Source: Papaver somniferum (Eukaryota > Streptophyta > Magnoliopsida > Ranunculales > Papaveraceae). Taken from it: a stretch of DNA of 64,000 bases. Numbering within the stretch: the first letter of the stretch is position 1; each line of letters opens with the position of its first letter. Below the pieces are notes generated by a model. It ran no database searches. It worked only from the letters and a program-made list of their open reading frames with translations, and was not told the DNA's origin. A program made the translations under genes and the position numbers. This document shows positions 22,807-35,390 of the stretch, one piece after another. The DNA is taken from NCBI RefSeq assembly GCF_003573695.1, contig NC_039359.1:120101849-120165848 (forward strand), read 5' to 3'.

Positions 22807-23418
22807 TCACCTAAGAGTATCTTTTCCTTTAATAGGAATTATAGTATCCCTTATAATAGCAACAATGTCTCTATAAAATAAGGCTTCTAAGGTATTGATA
22901 TTCCAAGTATTTGTTTCAGGGTCTATCAATTGAGAAACAGTACTAACATTGGCAGAGATGAAATTAGACTTGGGTGGCCCATTTATTGCGGGTATCCAAG
23001 TATCCTTCCATATACTTATGTTAGTACCATCTCCAAGCTGCCAACAACAGAACTTTTTGATGATTTCTAGCCCATCACAAATGCCTTTCCACACCCAAGA
23101 ACCATTCCTAGACAAGTGACAATTCAGAGGATTAAAACCATGAAAATATTTATGAGAAAGAACAACAGCCCATGGGGCTTCAGGGTCTTCAAGCATCCTC
23201 CAAGCTGATTTAGCTAGGAGTGCTTGGTTAAGGACAACAAATTTCCTTATATTCAAACCTCCCAAATCTTTTGGGAGAGCAACATGATTCCATTTTTTTT
23301 TTACTAAAAACACCTTTTTCACCTTGTTTTTTATTCCACCAGAAATTTCTTTGGATAACATCCATTTTTTCTGTGATTTTCCTAGGCATAGGGAAAACAA
23401 CCATGTGGTGGCTAGCAA
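22807..23418 (-). pseudogene. LINE C-terminal region after the RT
   Basis: It reads GGLNIRKFVVLNQALLAKSAW, then SWVWKGICDG and WQLGDGTNISIWKDTWIP, the conserved plant LINE C-terminal series that follows the thumb. Its frame differs from the RT above it. Confidence 0.8.
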
Positions 23419-23424
23419 CAGTCC

Positions 23425-25110
23425 CTAAAACAGATTTTGTGAGAGTTTACCTTGTTGAGCAATGTATTTTGACTGCCAAGGAGTAAGTCTTTCATCAAAC
23501 TTTTCCAATAAAGGAGCAAAGGACTCAACTTTGTTTTTCTGAAGCAAGAGTGCCACACCTAGATATTTGTCCTGCAAAGCCAATCTTTTTATATTCAAAA
23601 TATTTGAGATTTCATTCTTTATATTGTAAGGAACCTTAGGACTAAAAGCTAATCCTGAATTTTCAAAGTTCACAGATTGACTAGAATATTTACTGAAACT
23701 ATCTATGATATTAGCTATATGTCTAGCTTCATAAGGTTTAGCTCTAGAAAATAATAAACAATCATCAACAAAAAATAAGTGACTTACAACAGGGCTATTC
23801 TTGGTGACAGTACATCCATGTATATCATTACTTTTCTCAGCAGCAAAAAGATTTCTATACAAAGATTCCATGCACATGATAAAAAGATAGGGTGATAATG
23901 GGTCACCCTGTCTTAAACCTCTTTGAGGTTTGTACACCTCACCTGATTATCCATTCAATAAAATTGAGGTAGAAACAGTAGAAATACATAGGCCAACTAA
24001 GTCACACCAATCATTAGAGAATCCTAAACTCTTTAGGCTATCAATCACAAAATTCCACTCTATTATATCAAAAGATTTACTCATATTTAATTTTATGGCC
24101 ATCCAGACCTTCATGTTTTTAGTTTTTTTCATTGTATCAATTATCTCATGAGCCATGACAATATTATCAGTTATTACTCTACTAGGAACAAAAGCAGACT
24201 GGAATGGAAAAATAAACTTGTTTAACAAAGGTTTAATCTGGTGACAAGTAATTTGGATATGATCTTATAGCTCATATTGCAAAGGCTAATGGGTCTAAAA
24301 TCCACAACAGAAACATGACAATTCTTTTTGGGTATAAGAGCAGTAAAGTTGTGATTAAGTTGTTTAAGTGGATGTTTTGAATGAAAAAAAGCTTGAACCA
24401 TTTTCACTATATCTTCTCCTACAGTTGGCCACATGTTTTGACAGAATCCAGGTGGGAAACCATCAGGTCCATGGGCAGTCCAAAGGGTGCATACTGAAGA
24501 CAACATTCCTTATTTCCTCATGAGTAGGGGTAGCAATAAGCATAAAATTTTCATCATCAGAAATGCAAGGCAGGACAGTATTGAAATAATCATTAGCAAC
24601 ATTAGGAAAAGTAGATCTGCTCATATTAAAGAAGTGATCCTTGAGATTATTTGCTATATCTTTCTTATCATTGAGCCAAGTAACCATAGAGTTTTACAGG
24701 GTATCTATATTAGTTATTTTCTTCCTAAAATTAACCTTTTAATGAAAATAGGTTGTGTTTCTTTCTCCATCTCTAAGGTTTTGATCTTTATTTCTCTGTC
24801 TCCAAAAGTCTGCCTCTATGTCATGCCATTGATTAAGTTTGCATTTAAGTTCCTCAATCACTGCATTATCCTCATTGCTTTTCCTTCAGGACACGCTTTC
24901 TATTTCGTCTTTTATTTTGTTTATCTGAGTTGTTATGTTTCCAAAACTCACATAGTTCCATTTCCTGAGTTCTTGTTTGGTGTTGAACAAGGATTTTGTG
25001 ACCCTAAAAGCATGTAAACCTTTTCTATTCCTTTCCAGCTCCTCTCAATAATATTTTTACAGTCATTATCTCTGAACCAGGCTTTATTTAACCTAAAAGG
25101 TTTACGAGTG
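23425..25110 (-). pseudogene. LINE reverse transcriptase
   Basis: Reading down the complement: FRLNKAWFRDNDC, then ADFWRQRNKDQNLRDGERNTTYFH with a stop, IPKKNCHVSVVDFRPISLCN, FQSAFVPSRVITDN, then RGLRQGDPLSPYLF and SHLFFVDDCLLFSRA. These are the RT palm and finger blocks. The catalytic box is FVDD, where plant LINEs usually have FADD. The frames change at about 23940, 24225 and 24480, and there is a stop near 24705. Confidence 0.85.
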
Positions 25111-25115
25111 TCATT

Positions 25116-25172
25116 CTGCATAAGTCCGTAGGGTTATTTTAATAAAAAGCGCTTAAAAAACATCCTCTAATC
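25116..25172. other. Short spacer between LINE and TIR element
   Basis: AT-rich. No target duplication for the LINE could be paired with confidence. Confidence 0.3.
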
Positions 25173-26030
25173 AATGTTTAAGAAACCAGACCGGACATCG
25201 ACTCAGAAAAATTACTGGGTCGGGATCAACTGGTTTAACCAGTGGTTCAACCTGGGTCACTGGGTCAATACTCTAGTAACGTCGAAAGGTAACAGACGGT
25301 TAATACTCTAGTAATTAGGGGATTGACGTGTCACGTTTGAGGAGTGACTAATCACTAATCATGGTAGTTCCTATCAAAAATGACCCACGTATTTTACACA
25401 GATACAAATCGTCTCTTCATACCCTTACACCTTATTTTTTAGGTCCTTCATAAAAAATTCTTTCTTCGTTGATCTAAACGACTGTACTTCTCACACCCAA
25501 CCCCATCTCCATCAAGAAGAACCACGAGAAGAATAAATGATTTGTGCATTAAAGATTAACAACAAACAAAAGGAAAAAGAATAGTTCTATTTAATTTATT
25601 GGAAGATTAACTTGTCCATCTTTCTCTCGATAAGATTTGAGTTTTTATCATAATTCATGAACCAATTGCATTGTTCAAAGATATTATTAACATACATAAA
25701 GGTTTAAACATTATCAATATTGTCTATAGTTTATGTTATTGTGATAAATATCGATATATCCATTTGAATATTCATTTTTCAATCGTCTGCAAAAATGGGA
25801 TATCAAGAGAAAAAAGTTTCAGGAAAATTTAAAACTAAAAGTTTTGACGGTGAAGAAACATAATGAACCGGATTCAAACCCAGCTGGGTCGGATGGTTCA
25901 CCGATTAGACCGTCCGATTCACTGGGTTTTTAAGCATATTAATGGATCATGGGTGACCCAACCCTATTTCCTTACCGATTCACTGGTTTATCGATCGGAC
26001 CGGCCTGTCCGGTCCGGTTTTTAAAACACT
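25173..26030. mobile_element. Non-autonomous DNA transposon with terminal inverted repeats
   Basis: The left end, AATGTTTAAGAAACCAGACC, and the complement of the right end, AGTGTTTTAAAAACCGGACC, match over the terminal 20 bases. Further inside, CTGGGTCACTGGGTCAA and the complement of AACCCAGCTGGGTCGG show more inverted similarity rich in CCGG and TGGGT. The interior has no ORF. The superfamily is not certain. It lies about 300 bp upstream of the TOPLESS TATA box. Confidence 0.6.
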
Positions 26031-26331
26031 CCTTCTCATAGAGATTTAGTAATCGGCATGCGTTAGTGTAAAAGTCTGAGGATTAGTATCGAGTCGGGAG
26101 ACAAAACAGGGGTGAGAAGTGAAGTCAAAACTTGAATGAATGTCTCACCCTTCAAAAAGCAGGACAGCTGTCTCAAAAGGATTCCTTGGCGATAAAATCT
26201 AATCTAGACAGCTCCTGTAGGACCCATACAGAACTGTACTTATCACTTTTACGTCAGTATGCTACTGATAACCGAACTGACTTATCAACGTAATAGGCAC
26301 ACTAACTTATAATGGTCTTGTCACCTGTTCC

Positions 26332-26338
26332 TATAAAT
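26332..26338 (+). promoter_or_regulatory. TATA box of the TOPLESS-family gene
   Basis: CTATAAATCC, about 730 bp above the ATG and followed by a GA-rich leader. Transcription should start near 26365. The leader exon would run to 26492, where the donor AAG/GTATGT opens the leader intron. Confidence 0.55.
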
Positions 26339-26492
26339 CCCCCATTCTTTTTCTACCTTCACTTCGTCGTATACTATTTTACTCTCGAAAAGAGGGAGAG
26401 AGAAGAGATCGAAAGCGTTTAAGATCATCTGGTTCTTCTTCTACTTCTGAAAGAGAGAAATTGCTGTTTTCTGGTCTAATCGATCTTTTAAG

Positions 26493-27025
26493 GTATGTGT
26501 TCCTCACATTCTTCTTCCTGGTTTTTTTTTTTTTTGCTTTTACTTTTCATCTTGACCTCACTTTTGTCGAAATTTTTCCTTTAATAATTATTATCGTTAT
26601 TGTTTTGNNNNNNNNNNNNNNNNNNNNNNNNNNNNNNNNNNNNNNNNNNNNNNNNNNNNNNNNNNNNNNNNNNNNNNNNNNNNNNNNNNNNNNNNNNNNN
26701 NNNNNNNNNNNNNNNNNNNNNNNNNNNNNNNNNNNNNNNNNNNNNNNNNNNNNNNNNNNNNNNNNNNNNNNNNNNNNNNNNNNNNNNNNNNNNNNNNNNN
26801 NNNNNNNNNNNNNNNNNNNNNNNNNNNNNNNNNNNNNNNNNNNNNNNNNNNNNNNNNNNNNNNNNNNNNNNNNNNNCAATTTCTCTTTGTTTTTTTTTTT
26901 AATTTTTTGTTTCCAGAATTTTGAAACCCTAATTTCACTTGTCTAATTTCGTATTTTTTTTCTTCAATTTTTGCTGAGTATTTTTTGTTATGCAGATCTA
27001 ATTTGAATTTTGTTTCGTTTTTCAG
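26493..27025 (+). other. 5' UTR intron of the TOPLESS-family gene
   Basis: Donor GTATGT at 26493 and acceptor TTTTTCAG ending at 27025 bound a T-rich intron. It contains an assembly gap of unknown true content. The ATG follows 38 bases later. Confidence 0.6.
26608..26876. other. Assembly gap (269 N)
   Basis: Run of N. ORFs drawn across it are artefacts. It falls wholly in the leader intron, so the coding sequence is unaffected. Confidence 1.
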
Positions 27026-27062
27026 GGTTTTGGAGATATAAGGAAAGGTTGTGGGTGCTGCT

Positions 27063-30000
27063 ATGTCTTCTTTAAGTAGAGAGCTTGTTTTCCTCATCTT
27101 ACAGTTTCTAGATGAGGAGAAGTTCAAAGAGACTGTACACAAGTAGGTTTTTGATCTATGTCTGTGTGGTTTTATGCATGTGATTGTTTATTTAGAACAT
27201 TTTTGTAATTTTGTTGCTGCTTCAGGCTTGAACAGGAGTCAGGGTTTTTCTTTAATATCAAGTACTTTGAAGACGAAGTTCATAATGGAAACTGGGATGA
27301 GGTTGAAAGATACCTTTCTGGATTCACTAAAGTCGATGATAATCGATATTCCATGAAGATATTCTTTGAGATTAGGAAACAGAAATATCTAGAAGCACTT
27401 GATAAGTATGAGTCCAGTTACTTTCAATTTTTGTCCATTGTCCCCGTTTTACAGTTGAATTTTGCTTTTCTAGATGTTTATGTTTGTTATTATATTGTGC
27501 ATTATCTTTTAGGCATGATCGTGCAAAGGCGGTAGAGATTCTTGTTAAGGATTTGAAAGTTTTTGCATCATTTAATGAAGAGTTGTTCAAGGAGATAACA
27601 CAACTGCTCACTCTAGAGAATTTCAGGTAATTGTTTTGCTTTCATGGCTATGAACTGTTAATTCACTTTTGGATTGGTGGTATGTAGCTAAATTCAGCTT
27701 TTTACAATATATGGCTGCAGGGAAAATGAACAACTTTCTAAGTATGGGGATACAAAATCTGCTAGAACTATTATGCTGGTTGAGCTCAAGAAACTGATTG
27801 AAGCGAACCCTCTTTTTCGGGACAAGCTGCAGTTTCCCAATCTCAAGAATTCTAGATTAAGGACTCTCATTAACCAAAGGTAAAAATATTAGTATATGAG
27901 TTTCTTCTCGCTTATCATCTGTTCATGTTTTTTGTACCCTTAAAATGGATTGAGACACGATCCTCAGTAAATATGCATTAGTATACCAAGCTAAGTTTTA
28001 CTGGCTGCTGCTAACTTGGATTGGTGGTTATCGAGGACAATATTTATCAACCGAAAGTCATAATGCCTCCTTGCTTTAATATGCATCTACCTTCTGCAGC
28101 TTGAATTGGCAGCATCAGCTTTGTAAAACCCCAAGACCTAATCCAGATATAAAGACTCTTTTTGTTGATCACACTTGTGGACAGCCGAATGGTGGTCTTG
28201 CCCCTTCACCAGCAAACAACCCTCTGCTTGGATCCATACCCAAAGCCGGGGGTTTCCCTCCTCTGGGTGCACATGGGGTAAGTAATTTAACTACTGGTGT
28301 GGTAGTGGAATCACTTTCCGTTGTAAATTTCTTAACTTAATTTTCTTTGAATTTCATGTTCAGCCTTTTCAGCCTACATCGGCACCAATTCCCACTCCTC
28401 TTGCTGGTTGGATGTCCAATCCATCTACTGTTGCTCATGCAGTAGCTTCTGATGGATCTATTGGACTTGGCGGTCCAACAAACGCTGGTACTGATTTTTA
28501 TTTCATTAGCTAATTCCTTCTGCTGTGTTATCAACATACCTTATGCACGATATGGTTATTGACCCTCGTGTTCTGTTCATTGTGTTGTGGTAGCTGCAAT
28601 GTTGAAGCACCCTAGGACTCCACCAACTAATAACCATTCTATAGATTACCCGTCAGGTGATTCTGATCATGTGTCAAAACGAACCAGGCCCCTGGTGATT
28701 TCTGATGAGGTATTGAGTTTTTGTCAGTTCCATGTCTTTAATTGGGATTATTCACATCCATCACTGTTACTTTGTTTTAATCCATGGATTTAGTTCATTA
28801 ATCTGTTAGTTGTAGTATGCTTACACTTCCAATTGATGACGTTGACATAAATTTTGTAGGGTAACTTGCCTGTCAATATATTACCAGTAACTTATCCGAG
28901 CCAAAGTCACACACAAGCTTTCAGCACACAGGATGATTTGCCCAAGACCGTTACGAGGACATTTATTCAGGGCTCATCTCCCACAAGCATGGATTTTCAT
29001 CCCATTCAACAAACTCTACTTTTGGGTCAGCTTGTTTGAGTTCTATATGCTTTTTTTTCTCCCTTCAAAGTCTGATTTTTCACCGGGATCCATCCACCTT
29101 AATTAGTAGAATGCCGTATCCTTTCTTTTCATTATGTTAACTTACTTTCTTTTTTGTTATTTCCATGCTTCAGTTGGTACCAGTGTTGGAGACATTGCAT
29201 TGTGGGAAGCTGGTTCACGTGAGAGGTTGTTTCTGAAGAACTTTAAGGTTTGGGATCTCGGAGCTTGTTCGATGCCACTACAGGTATAATTGCTTTCTCT
29301 TACTAACAAATGCTAACCTTTGATCATGTATATGTTAAAATGGCACTCAGACCAATATCTTTACTGAAACTCAGGCAGCTCTAGCAAAGGATTCTGGTGT
29401 TGGGGTGAAGCGTATAATTTGGAGCCCTGATGGTTCTTTATTTGGTAAGCTGCTATAAATATGAAACTGTTACTCAAATGATTGCTGTCATTATTCGCAT
29501 GATCTCTGTCATCATTTTAATGTGCAATTGCATCATTAACAGGAGTTGCATATTCAAGACACATTTTGCAAATTTATTCTTATCACGGTGCTGATGATGT
29601 GCGACAGCACTTGGAGGTATGGATACTGTCAGAGTAACATATTAATTGTAGTGAGTTGTATAAGGTTGAATTTCTTTTAACGTGTTGACATCCATTTTTG
29701 TTATTAGATTGATGCTCATGTAGGAGGTGTGAATGATCTTGCGTTTTCTCACCCCAACAAGCAACTTTGTGTTGTAACCTGCGGTGATGATAAGACCATT
29801 AAGGTTGGTTTTTCTTGTAAGGATGCTATTCAGCACTAGCATCTAAGTATCACAACTTAATTCCTGGTCCTGAATTTTTCTTAGGTGTGGGATGCTGCCA
29901 CTGGCACCAAACAATATACCTTTGAAGGTCATGATGCTCCTGTTTATTCTGTCTGCCCTCATTACAAGGAGAACATTCAGGTTAGAATCTGTTTGAGTAA

Positions 30001-33000
30001 TTGTATTTTCTTTTGTGCCTCTAGTATTTTTCTTTTTCTTTTATAGAAATCCTTGCTAGTTCTTATTGTCTCTTTCAAATGGTGGTACAGTTCATCTTCT
30101 CAACAGCAGTGGATGGGAAGATAAAAGCATGGCTTTACGATAATTTGGGATCTAGAGTGGATTATGATGCCCCCGGTCTCTGCTGCACAACAATGGCATA
30201 TAGTGCTGATGGTTCAAGGTAAATTTGTGAGACTTGTTTTTACGCCAATGTGCTTTTCTTAATAGGACAAATGAAATAACCTGAAAATTGTGGTAAATCC
30301 TCCCATGTATTATTAGGCTGTTTTCGTGCGGGACCAGTAAAGATGGAGATTCTCACGTGGTTGAATGGAATGAGAGTGAAGGCGCAGTGAAGAGGACTTA
30401 CCAAGGATTCCGGAAACGTTCATCAGGTGCTGTGCAGTTCGATACCACTAAGAACCGATATTTGGCTGTCGGCGATGAATTTTTGATCAAGATTTGGGAT
30501 ATGGATAACACTAACCTGTTAACAACTATTGATGCTGATGGAGGCCTACCAGTGAGTTCTTATTCTATTCTATTTAATATGTGATCATGTAACCATGTTT
30601 CTTGAATGCAGGCAGTTATGTCCTAATGTTTCTGTTTTAAAATTTCAAGGCAAGCCCACGGATCCGCTTCAATAAAGAGGGAACCTTATTAGCTGTATCT
30701 GCAAATGATAATACAATTAAACTATTGGCGACTCATGATGGACTTCGTTTACTGCGAACATTTGAAAATCGTTCTTTTGATGCGTCACGAGTTGCATCTG
30801 AGACGTTAACTAAGGTTAGTATACTGAAGTTTTCATGAAGGTTGTCGTTCTATAAGGAGATGATCTCTAATATTTCCTGTCATGCAGCCTGCAATAAATC
30901 CAATTTCAGCTGTTGTATCTGCAACACTAACAGATAGAGCTGCTCCAGCGGTGTCTGTCACTGGAATGGTTTGTCTTAATATTCTTCATTATATGAATGT
31001 TCCCTTTACCTATATTCAAGAAAATGAAGAATTTGAATTAGCTGTTGTGCCTTAAGATCTGAAATAGAAAAAAATGAAAAATACTAAGCTCTGACCATTT
31101 TAAGTATTCTGAAGTGAGCATATATCTTTTGTTTTACTAGAATGGGGAATCTAGAAACATGGTGGACGTAAAGCCTAGAGTGACAGAAGAAAACAATGAT
31201 AAATCAAAGATTTGGAAGCTTGCAGAGATTAGTGAAGCGATACAATGCCGATCACTGCGTCTCGCGGATAATGTGAGAGCCAATAAGGTAATATTTACTG
31301 AAATTTCTCATTAAATGTTTACACATTGTCCTCTTATTTTCCTTTCTGGGTTGAACGCAATTTATAAAGATGTGGATAAGATGTCATCTTTGGATTTCAT
31401 TGTGATAAGATTGTTTTCTACTTCTCTGTTGTTGAACTTGAAAATCTTGAAACTTCAAACTGGACCAAAGGCACCTAGACAGAATTTTTGAAAATGGACT
31501 TTAACAGTTTGACGTTGCAGTCTAGCACATGGCACCAAATATCACAAAAAGTAGACTTCATGTTGGCCGTCCATATGTATTAATAAATACAAGTTGTTGC
31601 TCGTCTTGTATTCAGCATTATGTAGTATAGGTACTTTATTTTCCAGGAATTGCTATTTGAACTTTGGTAGACATACCATATGTTTGTCAAACCACTGGGT
31701 TCTAGAGTTGTTGGAGAAAAAGGATGTTCTGATGAGCCGTGTTGTGGTTATTGCAGATATCACGGTTGATCTATACCAATTCAGGTAATGCAGTTTTGGC
31801 ATTAGCATCAAATGCAACCCATCATCTATGGAAATGGCAGCGAAATGATCGAAATTCTAGTGGCAAGGTAAATCAGTTGTCTACCAGTGTGGATCCATTC
31901 TCATTAAGTATTGATTGTTCATTTCATATGATATGTATCACTGTTTGTAGGCAACTGCAAGCGTTCCCCCTCAATTATGGCAACCAACAAGCGGCATAGT
32001 GATGACGAATGACACAGCTGATACTAACCCAGAAGAATCTGTCCCATGCTTTGCTTTGTCCAAGAATGATTCTTATGTAATGTCAGCATCTGGAGGAAAA
32101 ATATCTCTGTTCAACATGATGACATTTAAGGTCTGTTTATGTGCAACAGCCTACATTAGTGTTTAGTCTGAATGGCACTTTAACGGGACATCTGACCTTT
32201 TCTGTTTCTTATACAGACAATGACGACATTCATGCCTCCACCGCCTGCAGCAACATTCCTTGCTTTTCATCCTCAAGATAACAACATAATTGCTATCGGC
32301 ATGGATGACTCCACAATTCAGATTTATAATGTCCGTGTGGATGAGGTATGCCTATAGTTGTTATTGTAATTGGTAAAGAAACAGTCATTTTCATGGCTGG
32401 TTACAAAAGCAGTTATATGTGGTCCTTCTGGACGGTGATTGTTATCTTTGTTTCTTGCAGGTTAAAAGCAAACTTAAAGGCCACTCCAAACGAGTTACTG
32501 GACTTGCCTTCTCGCATGCACTGAATGTTCTAGTTTCATCTGGAGCAGATGCTCAGGTTAGTATCTAAATCATTACATTTTTTTCTTCAGTTTGGAAATG
32601 TTGATAATTGTCAACCCCCTTGGAACTCGGATCATTCAGCTCTCAGGTCTGTCCAAAGTTTCGAACATTGTGGTTGAACTTGCCCCAGTCATCATCATCC
32701 TATGAGTCGTGGCTCAGTAGTTTGCTCAGTAGTCATCATCATCTCTCAGTTTATCTAGAGTCCTAGCAGACCGGGTCTCATTTAGCTTGAACAGGCAAAA
32801 CATTGAAAAAGAAACTAGACTTCTTAGGAATAGATCACTGAAAATCATAGTCGGGCAAACAGAAGTAGGAAGTGAAGTGGTGACCCGGTGAAGTTGATAA
32901 GGAGGGCATAGACTTTTAGGAAAAGTGAGCAAGGCATTTGGCCTATGCGTCACCCAGAACCCTAGCTTCCCCTCTCCATAGTATCCAACTTTTATAAGTT

Positions 33001-33295
33001 CTCAACTATAACATCCCATCCCCATTCTCTTAGGAATTCAAGATCAAACGTATAGTTTAAAACACTTGTTATAAAGGCATAATAGTTGTAGACTCCCCAC
33101 CTTTATAAATGGTCATTACAACCCTGTAAAGGAACTAGTAGCAGAAAAGCTGTCAATTTAGGGTTCTTTCTTTGTGGAGGCACCTCACTCAGGATGTGTT
33201 AAGCAAGAACCTGGGAAATTGATGGCAATGCATCATCAACAAGATTCCATGATATTTTAAGTTGTCGACGAATCTGGGGTGGATGTTCTGATTAT

Positions 33296-33340
<45 letters not shown>

Positions 33341-34233
33341 TAGCTTTGTATGTGGAGCTCAGATGGATGGGAAAAGCAGAAAAGCAGATTCTTGCAGATT
33401 CCATCAGGGAGGACAGCAACAGCCATGTCTGATACACGTGTACAGTTTCATCAGGATCAGATACATTTCCTGGCTGTACATGAAACTCAACTTGCCATTT
33501 ATGAAACAACTAAACTTGAATGTGTAAAACAGGTATTTTATTACTTCCGTCTCTAAAAAACTTGCCTTCAAGGCGGGGTAGGATGCTTGTTGTTCTCGGA
33601 TACTGCTCAACTATTTCTGTTTCCGTGTTTGTTTATGTAGTGGGTTCCTCGGGATTCTTCTGCTCCAATCTCCCATGCGACGTTTTCATGTGACAGCCAG
33701 CTAGTGTATGCCTGCTTCGTGGATGCAACAGTATGCATATATAGTGCCGCCAACCTTCGGCTACGATGTCGAATTAATCCTGCCGCATATCTTCCAGCCA
33801 ATGTCAGGTATTTCTCATTTGCAACTAAAATTCCACAATAAACACCTCATAAACTCCTCGTGGACTTGGTTGTTGTTTAACTGTTGTATAAAACTTTGCT
33901 AGCACTCCGTAGATATTATCAGCAAAGAAAGATATGAGATCCAATTTCAGATGTGCAATTCATGTTTATAATTTTGAAAACAAATAACATCTGGTTCTTT
34001 TTGTTTGTGGTGGTAGCAGCTCTACTGTGTATCCACTTGTGGTTGCGGCACATCCCTTAGAACCAAATCAATTTGCATTAGGACTGACAGATGGCGGGGT
34101 CCATGTTTTTGAGCCCCTTGAAGCTGAAGGTAAATGGGGTGTGCCACCTCCAGTGGAGAATGGTTCTGGTAGTGGCATGTCTCCAGCTTCAACAATCGGA
34201 GGAGCTTCAGTCTCAGATCAACCTCAGAGGTGA
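27063..34233 (+). CDS. TPL/TPR: TOPLESS-family transcriptional co-repressor
   Basis: The 25 exons total 3405 nt and give 1134 aa with no internal stop, close to Arabidopsis TPL. Exon ranges: 27063-27142, 27226-27405, 27513-27626, 27721-27879, 28100-28277, 28364-28487, 28594-28709, 28860-29025, 29174-29283, 29375-29444, 29543-29616, 29708-29803, 29885-29980, 30091-30218, 30317-30551, 30650-30814, 30888-30968, 31141-31287, 31757-31867, 31951-32130, 32217-32345, 32461-32556, 33344-33532, 33641-33807, 34020-34233. The N-terminus MSSLSRELVFLILQFLDEEK is the LisH domain (residues about 4-36), followed by CTLH and CRA, which bind EAR motifs of repressors such as Aux/IAA proteins. A Pro-rich linker follows, then two WD40 propellers (for example KVWDAATGTKQYTFEGHDAP). 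The LEQESGFFFN start of exon 2 and the PSPANNPLLG linker place it in the TPL/TPR1/TPR4 clade rather than TPR2/TPR3. It acts in the nucleus with histone deacetylases. The two longest introns are the ones after exons 22 (787 bp) and 18 (469 bp). Confidence 0.97.
33297..33334 (+). repeat. 38-nt T run just before a splice acceptor
   Basis: A homopolymer T run ends 9 bases before exon 23 of the TOPLESS gene and serves as an extreme polypyrimidine tract. It could also be the poly(A) of a minus-strand retroposon, since this intron is several-fold longer than most others. Confidence 0.7.
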
Positions 34234-34530
34234 TCACATAGACGATTTCATTAAGATGACTTGGTGCAGTACATACATAGTGTTAGAAGGAGCTGTCTTG
34301 GTTGATTCATCTCTCGTTGGCCTTAACTGCTTCTGGCTTGGGAATTTAATTTCCTCCTCTCATGTCTGTTCGCTTTGCAGCTTAGAGAGCTTGGAAAAAT
34401 ATATGTAATTTTATGCAAAATGAGACGTAGATAGAGAGAGAAATAGAAAATGAGAGCTGGAAACTCTCATCTAGGGTTAGGATTTCTGGTAAGGGTTGCA
34501 AGTGTGGTAACTAGAATCTAAACTTTAGTT
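34234..34530 (+). other. 3' UTR region of the TOPLESS-family gene
   Basis: It follows the TGA at 34231..34233. A TTTGCAG at about 34379 might end a 3' UTR intron. No clear single AATAAA was chosen. The mRNA end is not visible. Confidence 0.4.
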
Positions 34531-34790
34531 CTCTCTTTATTTTTAACATCACTGAATATTAATATTCCTTACAATTAGAATAGCTTCATTTTCGAAGTTG
34601 ATATTAGTTGTTGATGAATTGCACAATGTTTTTAAGGTCTGTCTCAATGATAATGGGCGAAATCTGCAACTCCCAGCACCATTTGACTGCTCCGAACTCA
34701 GAATACCCACTAGCTTTTTTGGCACTGCTATCCAGATGTCTTTAAAATCTACTTGCACTTTATTTTTTTCTTAACTTTGATATCTAAGAA
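34531..34790 (-). pseudogene. LINE RNase H fragment
   Basis: The complement reads, in changing frames, EFGAVKWCWELQISPIIIETD and then LKNIVQFINN, typical of the RVT_3 RNase H domain of plant LINEs. It is a short isolated relic downstream of the TOPLESS gene. Confidence 0.5.
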
Positions 34791-35029
34791 TTTGCCCTTG
34801 TGCATAAGAACCGGCCACATATATTTTGCAACTTGGCACACATCTAGCTCTCAAGAAATCACAAAGTCTCGAGAGCTCTAAACAGTTGCCAAAGAAACAT
34901 CAGGTCATTCTCTTCGTGCAAAATGAATTTGACTGGGCAAACCAACACCTACCACCACTAATTCTAGAAACACCAGCACACCACCAATCCTCCAACAAGT
35001 GAACAACCAGCAAAGAACTTTAACATCAT

Positions 35030-35390
35030 CGTTGGATGTATAACATCTCAAGAACATTGGCTAAAGATCAACACTGATGAAGCGGCAGAAGGATACCCAG
35101 GACGAGCAAGTGCAGGTATAATATGCAGAATTGAATTAGACGAGTCATAAAAGCCATAGCAACACGCCAACACTCCTAGGGATCACAACAGCGCTGGTGG
35201 CCGACACATGGGCTTTTCTGTGGGCTGTAAGAACAGTTGTGCAACACCAATGGAACCAATTGAATTTTGAGACGGACTCCCTCTCCCTGATAAGCTTCAT
35301 TGACAAATTGGCAGTCACACGTATGGATGAGGATGACACTTCTCCAGCATATCTACAAGAAGGCAGACCAGGCTGCTGACGATTGTAACA
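35030..35390 (+). pseudogene. LINE RNase H fragment
   Basis: It reads WLKINTDEAAEGYPGRASAG, then after a stop and frame change VADTWAFLWAVRTVVQHQW and LNFETDSLSLISFI. This is the RVT_3 series (NTDGA...NPG, EAEAWA..., ESDS). It is broken and has no LINE body around it. Confidence 0.6.

Larger units (their letters stand above)
21702..25115 (-). mobile_element. 5'-truncated LINE retrotransposon
   Basis: On the complement, a poly(A) tail (T run at 21702..21711) ends an element that encodes, in order, the end of an endonuclease-RT linker, reverse transcriptase, C-terminal domain, zf-RVT and RNase H. No endonuclease domain was found upstream of about 25115, so the 5' end was lost at insertion. Several stops and frameshifts show that it is dead. 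Confidence 0.85.

Noticed and set aside
22064..24687. Separate host genes for the minus-strand ORFs
   Set aside because: Their order and motifs (RT, C-terminal domain, zf-RVT, RNase H) are those of one broken LINE.
26461..27142. ORFs crossing the N run, including a 181-aa frame on minus
   Set aside because: N codons cannot be stops, so these are artefacts of the gap.
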